This document shows positions 1-5,714 of a stretch of DNA of 9,272 nucleotides, piece by piece; position 1 is the first letter of the stretch; the number at the start of each line of letters is the position of its first letter. Under the pieces are notes generated by a model. That model saw nothing but the letters and a program-made list of their open reading frames with translations, was not told where the DNA came from and searched no databases. The position numbers and the translations under genes were made by a program. The stretch lies in contig JAGWVP010000089.1 in assembly GCA_018970825.1 (NCBI GenBank), forward strand, positions 1 through 9,272, read 5' to 3'. Source of the DNA: a bacterium. GTDB taxonomy: Bacteria; Desulfobacterota; Binatia; UBA12015.

Positions 1-2
1 CA

Positions 3-800
3 TGGAATCCGGCTCGCTACGAGCGCTTCAAGGCCGAGCGCCGCCAGCCCTTCGACGACCTGGTCCGCCTCGTTCGCCCGCACCCGGGGATGCGGATCGT
101 CGACCTCGGCTGCGGCCCGGGAGGTCTGACGGTCGAGCTCCACGAAGCGCTCGGTGCGAGCGAGACCCTCGGCCTCGACTCCTCCCCCGAGATGCTCGCC
201 AAGGCGTCGGCGGTCGCGCGGCCGGGGCTCTGCTTCGAGCACGGCGACATTGCCGACTTCGCGGGCCGCGACCTCGACCTCGTCTTTTCGAACGCGGCGC
301 TCCACTGGGTGCCGGTCGACCACTCCGTGCTGCTCGAGAGGTTCACCCGGTCGCTTGCACCCGGCGGCCAGATCGCGGTGCAGGTGCCCGCGAACTTCGA
401 CCAGCCGACCCACGTCGTCGCGGCCGAGGTCGCGGCCGAGGAGCCCTTCGCGAGCGCTCTCGGCGGGCGCCGCGAGTTCCTGTCGGTGCTTCCGCCGGAG
501 GACTACGCGACCCTGCTCGACCGGCTCGGGTTCGAGGAGCAGACCGTGCGGCTGCAGGTGTACCCGCACCACCTCGAGAGCCGCGAGGCCGTCGTCGAGT
601 GGGTTCGCGGCACGATGCTCACCGCCTACGAGACCCGCCTGCCTGCGGAGCTGTTCGCACGCTTCGTCGACGCCTACCGCGAACGCCTGCTCGACCGCCT
701 GCCCGACGAGCGACCGTTCTTCTTTCCGTTCAAGCGGATCCTCTTCTGGGGCCGCCTGCCCGGGTCGGGTTCCGTGGCGGAAGGGGGCGAGCCCCGGTAG
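3..800 (+). CDS. Tam-like SAM-dependent methyltransferase (5' end outside window)
   Basis: Class I SAM-dependent methyltransferase, cut by the left edge. The reading frame is open from base 3 and starts WNPARYERFKAERRQPFDDL, the same opening as trans-aconitate methyltransferases, so only a few N-terminal residues should be missing. Numbered from the first visible codon, motif I is VDLGCGPGG at residues 33-41 (SAM binding). The acidic end of strand 2 follows (LGLDSSPEML), then the family-typical FSNAALHWVP and the post-motif LAPGGQIAVQVP. The C-terminal part (EWVRGTMLTAYE, FFFPFKRILFW) also matches the Tam layout, and the 265 visible residues fit the usual length. An internal ATG at 90 would delete the N-terminal helix and is not the start. 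The substrate is probably a small carboxylic acid, but homologues are diverse, so it remains unproven. The protein should be cytoplasmic. The hotdog gene follows after 10 bases, suggesting co-transcription. Confidence 0.88.
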   Translation, partial: WNPARYERFKAERRQPFDDLVRLVRPHPGMRIVDLGCGPGGLTVELHEALGASETLGLDSSPEMLAKASAVARPGLCFEHGDIADFAGRDLDLVFSNAALHWVPVDHSVLLERFTRSLAPGGQIAVQVPANFDQPTHVVAAEVAAEEPFASALGGRREFLSVLPPEDYATLLDRLGFEEQTVRLQVYPHHLESREAVVEWVRGTMLTAYETRLPAELFARFVDAYRERLLDRLPDERPFFFPFKRILFWGRLPGSGSVAEGGEPR

Positions 801-804
801 GAAG
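799..804 (+). promoter_or_regulatory. Shine-Dalgarno site deciding the GTG start of the double-hotdog gene
   Basis: AGGAAG overlaps the TAG stop of the methyltransferase and lies six bases before GTG 811. It supports that non-ATG start and coupling of the two genes. Confidence 0.6.
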
Positions 805-810
805 CCCGGC

Positions 811-1635
811 GTGTCGGAGCTCTCCTTCCACCTGGTCGACCGCATCGACGAGCTCGAGCCCGAGCGGAGCGCGCGCGGGACGCTCGCGGTCCCGGCCTCG
901 ATCGATGCGTTTCCCGCCTGCCTCGTCGTCGAGGCGATCGGGCAGCTCGCGGCGTGGGTCGCGATGCAGCGCGCGTCGTTCGAACGCCGGCCGGTCGCGG
1001 CGCGCGCCGACGACGTGCGCGTGTTCGGCACGGTCGCGCCCGGCGACGTGCTCGAGCTCGCGATCCGCGTGAGGAGCTGCAAGAGCGTCGCGATCGCCTA
1101 CGAGGGCGAGGGAATGGTCGGGGGCCGGACGCTCGTCGAGCTGCGCGGCGCCGTCGGCGCGATGCTCCCGATGAGCGAGTTCGAGTCGCCCGAGGCGGCG
1201 CGCGCCCGCTACGAGGCGCTCCGCGCGGGGGGCCTTCCGCCGCGCGAGTTCCCGGGCCGTGCGGCGTTCGCGCCGCGCGTGATCTCCCGAAAGGTCGCCG
1301 ACGGCCGCATCGAGGCCGAGCTCGAAGCCGCGCCTCCGGGTCCGCTCTACGCGGATCATTTCGAGCGCCGCCCTGTCTACCCGGCGACGCTGCTGCTCGA
1401 CGCCCAGCTCCGACTCGCGTTCGCACTCGAGCCGTCGTTCGAGGCGGCGTCGATCGACGACGTGCCGTCCGGGAGCCGACTGCTCCACGTCAAGGTTCGC
1501 TCCTTCACTCCGCCCGGGGGCCGGGTGACCGCGATCGCCGAGCGTCGCGAAGGCGCTCGCGAAATCGAATTGTCCGCCCACGCCGACGGCAAGAGGGTTT
1601 CGTCCGCGACGCTCGTTCCCCCCGGCGGCGTTTGA
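811..1635 (+). CDS. Tandem double-hotdog protein, FabA/FabZ dehydratase-like
   Basis: A 274-residue protein made of two hotdog domains in tandem (about 1-130 and 150-274). Hotdog enzymes of this type act on acyl-ACP or acyl-CoA thioesters. In the first repeat, FPACLVVEAIGQ aligns with the FabZ central helix and keeps its catalytic Glu (E41), but the catalytic His position holds V27. In the second repeat, HFERRPVYPATLLLDAQ keeps the His (H183) and has Asp (D197) where FabA has Asp, with the family's 14-residue spacing. One His/acid pair could therefore form between the repeats or within the second one. The GTG start at 811 is supported by AGGAAG at 799-804, six bases upstream and overlapping the stop of the methyltransferase gene. 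3-Hydroxyacyl thioester dehydratase is the most likely activity. A thioesterase or a non-catalytic role cannot be excluded. The adjoining genes give no clear pathway. Confidence 0.8.
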   Translation: MSELSFHLVDRIDELEPERSARGTLAVPASIDAFPACLVVEAIGQLAAWVAMQRASFERRPVAARADDVRVFGTVAPGDVLELAIRVRSCKSVAIAYEGEGMVGGRTLVELRGAVGAMLPMSEFESPEAARARYEALRAGGLPPREFPGRAAFAPRVISRKVADGRIEAELEAAPPGPLYADHFERRPVYPATLLLDAQLRLAFALEPSFEAASIDDVPSGSRLLHVKVRSFTPPGGRVTAIAERREGAREIELSAHADGKRVSSATLVPPGGV

Positions 1636-1644
1636 CGTCGAACC

Positions 1645-1665
1645 CCGGGCGCAGGTGCCCGGTTT
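1645..1665 (+). terminator. Small hairpin with short T run after the hotdog gene
   Basis: CCGGGC at 1645-1650 pairs with GCCCGG at 1657-1662 around a six-base loop, followed directly by TTT. This has the shape of an intrinsic terminator, but the stem is short and the T run has only three bases. It could be a weak terminator or attenuator between the hotdog and kinase genes. Short stems of this kind are also common by chance in DNA this GC-rich. Confidence 0.3.
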
Positions 1666-1705
1666 GCGCGGGCGTCGCGCGCGGGGCACCGTCCGCGAGG
1701 GCGTC

Positions 1706-3157
1706 ATGGCGGGTCACGCGATCGGAATCGACGAGGGGACGACCGGCGTCCGCGCGGTCGTGCTGCGCCACGACGGCGAGGTCGCCGGAGTCGCCTACGA
1801 GGAGATCGGGCAGCGTTTTCTCCGCGCGGGCTGGGTCGAGCACGATGCCGAGGAGACCTGGCTGGCCACCCGCCGCGTCACGCTCCGCGCGCTCGACGAG
1901 TCGCGGGTTCCGCCGGACGAGGTCGCGGCCCTCGGCATTGCGAACCAGCGCGGGTCCGCGGTCCTCTGGGACGAATCCGGCGCCGCCCTCGGGCCGGTCG
2001 TCGGCTGGCAGGACCAGCGCACCGCCTCGCGCTGTGCCGAACTCGCGGGCGCAGGCCTGCCGGTTCCGACCCTGGTCGCGGCGACGAAGTGGGAGTGGCT
2101 CGTCCGCGAGCGGGGCTCCTCGTCCGCCGACGGTGGTCGAGGACTGCGCCTCGGAACGGTCGATTCCTGGCTCGCCCACCGGCTCTCGGGTGGTGCCCTC
2201 CACGCCACCGACGCCTCGAACGCATCCTGCACGGGCCTCTACGAGTGGGGGCGCGGGGGCTGGGACGAGCGCATGGCCGATCGTCTCGCGATCGATCCGG
2301 CGTGGCTGCCGCGCATCGTCGCGACGAGCGGGATCGTCGGCGAGTCGTCGGTCGACGCCCTCGGTGCCCGCATCCCGATCGCGGCGCTCGCCGGCGACCA
2401 GCAGGCGGCGATGGTCGGGCTCGCCTGCCTGCGGCCGGGCTCGGTGAAGCTCACCCTCGGCACCTCGGGAATGATGGACGCGAACGTCGGGGGGGCACTC
2501 GCGCCGCCCGGGCGAGGCACCTACCCGCTCGTGCTCTGGTCGATCGACGGCGTGCGGAGCTTCTGCTTCGAGGGCACGGCGATCACCGCGGGTGCGGCCG
2601 CGCAGTGGCTGCGCGACGGGCTCGGGGTCGTCGACGCGCTCGACGAGATCGAGCCGCTCGCCCGATCGGTCGAGACGAGCGCCGGCGCCTGGTTCGTGCC
2701 GGCGTTCCAGGGACTCGGGACCCCGTGGCTCGACCCCGGGGCGCGCGCACTCGTGGGCGGGGTCTCGCGCGGCACGACGCGCGCTCACCTCGCCCGGGCC
2801 CTGCTCGAGGGCGTCGCGTGGCGCTGCAGGGAGGTCTTCGACGCCCTCTGCGCGCACCTGCCCGAGCGCCCGTCCGTCCTGCGGGTGGACGGCGGCGCCG
2901 CGAGCAACCGCCTGCTCCTCGAGATGCTGGCCGATGCTCTCGGGGTGACCGTCGAGGCGCCCACGATGCTCGATTCCGCCGCGGCCGGGGCGGCGCTTCT
3001 CGCGGGGCGTGCGGTCGGCCTCTGGCACGACGGAGACCTGGCCGCGCGATGGAAGCCGGCGTTCCGCCTCGAGCCCGTGCACACGGAGGACCAGCGCGAG
3101 AGCGCGCTCGCGACCTGGCGACGCAGGGTGGCGCTCGCGCGCGAGGCCGGCTCGTGA
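1706..3157 (+). CDS. FGGY-family carbohydrate kinase, glycerol-kinase-like
   Basis: ATP-dependent sugar or polyol kinase of 483 residues, close to glycerol kinase (about 500). The N-terminal phosphate-binding loop is GIDEGTTGVRAVV (residues 7-19), with Glu where GlpK has Gln. GlpK-like signatures follow: AGWVEHDAEETW, NQRGS (80-84), GWQDQRT (W101), GTVDSWL, AGDQQAA with the catalytic-base Asp D231, LGTSGMM, FQGLGTPWLDPGAR, and the C-terminal nucleotide motif VDGGAASN (D395). In E. coli GlpK, R83, E84, W103, Y135 and D245 bind glycerol. Here the residue after Arg82 is Gly instead of Glu, so glycerol is not assured as substrate. Because gnd and rpe lie downstream, gluconate or a pentulose are alternatives. 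ATG 1706 was chosen because GAGGGC at 1697-1702 sits just upstream and the protein then starts at the domain edge. The stop codon overlaps the GTG of the phosphatase gene, so the two are probably translationally coupled. Confidence 0.88.
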   Translation: MAGHAIGIDEGTTGVRAVVLRHDGEVAGVAYEEIGQRFLRAGWVEHDAEETWLATRRVTLRALDESRVPPDEVAALGIANQRGSAVLWDESGAALGPVVGWQDQRTASRCAELAGAGLPVPTLVAATKWEWLVRERGSSSADGGRGLRLGTVDSWLAHRLSGGALHATDASNASCTGLYEWGRGGWDERMADRLAIDPAWLPRIVATSGIVGESSVDALGARIPIAALAGDQQAAMVGLACLRPGSVKLTLGTSGMMDANVGGALAPPGRGTYPLVLWSIDGVRSFCFEGTAITAGAAAQWLRDGLGVVDALDEIEPLARSVETSAGAWFVPAFQGLGTPWLDPGARALVGGVSRGTTRAHLARALLEGVAWRCREVFDALCAHLPERPSVLRVDGGAASNRLLLEMLADALGVTVEAPTMLDSAAAGAALLAGRAVGLWHDGDLAARWKPAFRLEPVHTEDQRESALATWRRRVALAREAGS

Positions 3158-3780
3158 CGACCGGCGCCCGCACGACCTCGCTCGTCATGATCGACTGCGA
3201 CGGCACGCTCTTCGACTCCTTCGAGGCGAACCGCGCCTTCTACGACGAGGTGCTGCGTCGGATGGGACGACCGCCGCTCGACGCCGAGGGACGCGACCTC
3301 GCCCACCACATGGCGACGCCGCTCCTGTTCGCGCACCTGTTCCGCGGCGACCCGGCGGGCTTCGAACAGGCGACGAGGGTCGCCCGGGCGACCGACTATG
3401 CACCCTACCTGGAGCTCATGATCCCCGTCCCGCGCATGGTCGAGACGCTCGAGTGGGTGCACGAGCGCCACGACACCGCGCTCGCCACGAACCGCGGTGC
3501 CTCGATCACGCGCCTGCTCGCGCGCTTCGACCTTCTCCACCACTTCGACCTCGTCGTGGGCATTCACGAGGTCGAGCGGCCCAAGCCCGCACCCGACATG
3601 CTCCTGCATTGCCTGCGGCACTTCGCGGCGGCGCCTTCCGCCGCGGTCTACGTCGGCGATGCACCGGGCGACCGGGAAGCCTCGCGGGCCGCCGGGGTGC
3701 GGTTCTTCGCGGTCGGCGGGCGCGTTCCCGGCGACGTCGATCTCCCCGGCTTCGCCGACCTGGTCGCCGCGCTCTCGTGA
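3154..3780 (+). CDS. HAD-superfamily phosphatase, phosphoglycolate-phosphatase type
   Basis: A 208-residue haloacid-dehalogenase-fold hydrolase with all four motifs. Motif I is IDCDGTLFDS, with nucleophile D14 and acid/base D16. Motif II is LATNRG with T112. Motif III is RPKPAPD with K144. Motif IV is VGDAPGDREAS with D169 and D173 for magnesium. Residues about 20-95 form the helical C1 cap typical of Gph and beta-phosphoglucomutase relatives. These enzymes remove phosphate from small metabolites such as 2-phosphoglycolate or sugar phosphates. The GTG at 3154 is the likely start because it gives a GTGA overlap with the kinase stop. ATG 3187 is an internal alternative that would remove 11 residues before motif I. 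A gph-like gene near rpe is a familiar arrangement (rpe-gph in enterobacteria). The exact substrate cannot be read from the sequence. The protein should be cytoplasmic. Confidence 0.88.
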   Translation: MTTGARTTSLVMIDCDGTLFDSFEANRAFYDEVLRRMGRPPLDAEGRDLAHHMATPLLFAHLFRGDPAGFEQATRVARATDYAPYLELMIPVPRMVETLEWVHERHDTALATNRGASITRLLARFDLLHHFDLVVGIHEVERPKPAPDMLLHCLRHFAAAPSAAVYVGDAPGDREASRAAGVRFFAVGGRVPGDVDLPGFADLVAALS

Positions 3781-3867
3781 CGGTCGGCGACTCCCCGCGT
3801 TCCGATCCCCGCCCGACGACGCCCGGCTCGCCCACGCTTGCAAAGCGGTCCCGATTTCCCCGAAGAC

Positions 3868-3935
3868 CTGCCGGGGGCGGTGCCGCTCCCGCAGCCCTCG
3901 AAGCGTCGAGGGGAAGGCCCGGTGGGGCCGGGAGG
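3868..3935 (+). promoter_or_regulatory. Structured leader of gnd: three tandem hairpins ending at the Shine-Dalgarno site
   Basis: The 163 bases between the phosphatase gene and gnd hold three hairpins in direct succession. Hairpin 1 spans 3868-3894: an 11-bp stem with one bulged C at 3872, one G-U pair and loop GTGC. Hairpin 2 spans 3895-3912: a perfect 7-bp stem, CCCTCGA with TCGAGGG, and loop AGCG. Hairpin 3 spans 3916-3929: GGCCC with GGGCC and loop GGTG. The Shine-Dalgarno GGGAGG lies at 3930-3935, eight bases before ATG 3944. An alternative pairing of CCCGG (3918-3922) with CCGGG (3928-3932) would cover half of that site, so the leader could open or close ribosome access. Regulation by it is inference. 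I recognise no known riboswitch class. I found no convincing promoter in 3781-3867. Confidence 0.4.
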
Positions 3936-3943
3936 CGACGGCG

Positions 3944-4969
3944 ATGCAGCTCGGGATGATCGGACTCGGCCGGATGGGCGCCAACATGGTGCGGCGCCTC
4001 ATGAAGGGCGGCCACGCATGCGTCGTGTACGACGTCTCGCCGAAGGCGGTCGGGGAACTGGTCGAGTCGGGCGCGACGGGAGCCTCCTCGCTCGCGGATT
4101 TCGTCGCGAAGCTCCCGGCTCCCCGGCACGTGTGGCTCATGGTGCCGGCCGGGATCGTCGACCGCATGATCGGCGAGATCGCCCCCCTGCTCGCGAAGGA
4201 CGACGTCCTGATCGACGGCGGCAATTCGTACTACAAGGACGACATCCGTCACGCGAAGACGCTCGCCGCCTCCGGGATCCACTTCGTCGACGTCGGCACG
4301 AGCGGCGGCGTCTGGGGGCTCGAGCGCGGCTACTGCATGATGATCGGAGGCGACGCGAAGGCCGTCGGGCGCCTCGACCCGATCTTCGCGACGCTCGCCC
4401 CGCCGATCGACTCGGCGCCTCGGACTCCGGGGCGGGAGACGGCGAACAAGCCCGGGACCGCCGAGCACGGCTACCTGCACTGCGGACCGGCCGGCGCCGG
4501 TCATTTCGTGAAGATGGTCCACAACGGCATCGAGTACGGCATCATGGCCGCCTACGCCGAGGGCCTGAACGTGCTGCGCCACGCGAACGTCGGCAAGGGT
4601 CGGCGCGACGTCGACGCGGAGACGACCCCGCTTCGCAACCCCGAGGAGTACCAGTACGACATCGATCTCGCGGACGTGACCGAGGTGTGGCGTCGCGGGA
4701 GCGTCATCTCGTCCTGGCTGCTCGACCTGACCGCGGCGTCGCTCGCGAAGAGCCCGAACCTCGACGAATTCGGCGGCCGCGTCTCCGATTCCGGCGAGGG
4801 CCGCTGGACGATCCAGGCGGCGATCGACGAGGGCGTCCCGGTCCACGTGCTCTCGGCCGCCCTCTTCGACCGCTTCGAGTCCCGCGGCGAGGCGGACTTC
4901 GCCAACCGGGTGCTTTCGGCGATGCGCTTCCAGTTCGGCGGCCATCTCGAGAAGACGGAGAAGAAGTGA
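3944..4969 (+). CDS. gnd: 6-phosphogluconate dehydrogenase (decarboxylating), short NAD-type
   Basis: Catalyses oxidative decarboxylation of 6-phosphogluconate to ribulose-5-phosphate in the cytoplasm. The Rossmann motif is GLGRMGANMVRRL (residues 7-19). D30 in VYDVS, at the end of strand 2, would favour NAD over NADP, whereas the long NADP enzymes carry an Asn-Arg-Thr type sequence there. The substrate motif GTSGGVWG has S120-G121-G122. The catalytic segment GHFVKMVHNGIEYG supplies K190, H193, N194 and E197. At 341 residues it belongs to the short class (about 300-340) and not the 470-residue dimeric class, and it keeps the short-class segments PRTPGR, AEHGYLHCGP and WRRGSVISSWLLDL. ATG 3944 is supported by a strong GGGAGG eight bases upstream. 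Its TGA overlaps the GTG of rpe, the next enzyme of the pathway. NAD preference rests on D30 only. Confidence 0.94.
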   Translation: MQLGMIGLGRMGANMVRRLMKGGHACVVYDVSPKAVGELVESGATGASSLADFVAKLPAPRHVWLMVPAGIVDRMIGEIAPLLAKDDVLIDGGNSYYKDDIRHAKTLAASGIHFVDVGTSGGVWGLERGYCMMIGGDAKAVGRLDPIFATLAPPIDSAPRTPGRETANKPGTAEHGYLHCGPAGAGHFVKMVHNGIEYGIMAAYAEGLNVLRHANVGKGRRDVDAETTPLRNPEEYQYDIDLADVTEVWRRGSVISSWLLDLTAASLAKSPNLDEFGGRVSDSGEGRWTIQAAIDEGVPVHVLSAALFDRFESRGEADFANRVLSAMRFQFGGHLEKTEKK

Positions 4970-5676
4970 GCGCCGGGACCGGTCCCGCCGAGCGCCCGCT
5001 CGCGTTCGCGCCCTCGATCCTCGCCTCCGACTTCCTGCGGCTCGGCGAGCTTCTCTCGGAGTGCGAGCGCGGCGGCGCCGAGCGCATCCACGTCGACGTG
5101 ATGGACGGGCTCTTCGTGCCGAACCTGAGCATGGGGCTGCCGATCGTCGAGGCGGTGCGTCGAGGGACCCGGCTGCCCGTCGAGGTCCACCTCATGATCG
5201 AGCGCCCCGAGCGCTACCTCGAGGACTTCTCGCGTGCCGGGGGCGACCGGCTGATCGTCCACCAGGAGGCGACCGACCATCTCCACCGCGCGGTCCACCA
5301 GGTTCGGGAGCTCGAGCGCAAGGTGAGCGTCGCGCTCAACCCGGCCACGCCGGTCGGCACGCTCGACCACGTCATCGAGGAACTCGACTCGGTGCTGGTC
5401 ATGACCGTGAACCCGGGATTCGGGGGCCAGAAGTTCATCGCCTCGATGCTGCCCAAGATCCGGCGCCTGCGCGCGATCCTCGACGAGCGCAATCCCGCCT
5501 GCGAGGTCGAGGTCGACGGCGGGATCGACGAGCGAACCGCGCCGCTCGCGGCGGAGGCCGGCGCGACCGCCCTGGTCGCCGGCACGTCGGTGTTCGCGGC
5601 GACCGGGGGGCCTGCGGGCGGTCTCGCGCGCCTGCGAAGCTGCTGCGCCGGGATCGCGCATCGCGCGTCCCGCTAG
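4966..5676 (+). CDS. rpe: Ribulose-phosphate 3-epimerase
   Basis: Interconverts D-ribulose-5-phosphate and D-xylulose-5-phosphate, directly consuming the Gnd product. The 236-residue TIM barrel shows the whole family signature: APSILASDF near the N-terminus, IHVDVMDGLFVPN with metal ligand H42 and catalytic metal ligand D44, VEVHLMIERPERY with H75, MTVNPGFGGQKF for phosphate binding, and VEVDGGI with the second catalytic Asp D184. Near the end, ALVAGTSVFA is the usual phosphate-gripping loop. The GTG at 4966 gives a GTGA overlap with gnd, and GGAG at 4957-4960 lies five bases before it. The product then carries about 12 extra residues before the barrel, slightly longer than the typical 220-230. 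Starting within the gnd stop implies translational coupling of the two pentose phosphate steps. The gene converges on the wall-enzyme gene downstream. Confidence 0.96.
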   Translation: MSAGTGPAERPLAFAPSILASDFLRLGELLSECERGGAERIHVDVMDGLFVPNLSMGLPIVEAVRRGTRLPVEVHLMIERPERYLEDFSRAGGDRLIVHQEATDHLHRAVHQVRELERKVSVALNPATPVGTLDHVIEELDSVLVMTVNPGFGGQKFIASMLPKIRRLRAILDERNPACEVEVDGGIDERTAPLAAEAGATALVAGTSVFAATGGPAGGLARLRSCCAGIAHRASR

Positions 5677-5700
5677 GGCTCGATCCCCGCGGGACGTGCG
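5662..5700. terminator. Hairpin between convergent rpe and the carboxypeptidase gene
   Basis: Bases 5662-5673 pair with 5689-5700 (12 bp including one G-U; core GTCCCGC with GCGGGAC). The loop holds the rpe stop codon and can add a small GGG/CCC stem. It has no T run on either side, so it is at best a Rho-assisted or bidirectional terminator. Its position between two converging genes supports that role. Confidence 0.35.
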
Positions 5701-5714
5701 CGCGCGTCGCTCGA

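Noticed and set aside
1655..1705. Upstream in-frame GTG start for the FGGY kinase
   Set aside because: It would add 17 Arg/Gly-rich residues not seen in the family and would start inside the hairpin at 1645-1662. ATG 1706 has a Shine-Dalgarno site and begins at the domain edge.
1505..3082. Long minus-strand open frame opposite the FGGY kinase
   Set aside because: It has no recognisable domain or start context, while the opposite strand encodes a complete kinase with its motifs in order.
3821..3843. Possible sigma54 or sigma70 promoter elements around TTGCAA before gnd
   Set aside because: The GG needed at -24 is three bases out of place for sigma54. No acceptable -10 hexamer lies 16-18 bases after TTGCAA for sigma70.
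3857..3875. CCCCGAAGACCTGCC resembles the conserved 3' end of cobalamin riboswitches
   Set aside because: No B12 box (GCCACTG) or other core element lies upstream in 3781-3857. The nearest similar pieces (GGTGCC, GGGAA, CGGTG) come after it, in the wrong order. A covariance-model search against the cobalamin family would settle it; I expect no significant hit.
3506..4945. Long minus-strand open frame opposite the phosphatase and gnd genes
   Set aside because: The composition is Arg/Asp/Val/His-rich, as expected from reading the complement of GC-rich codons. It would lie across two well-supported genes and their leader.
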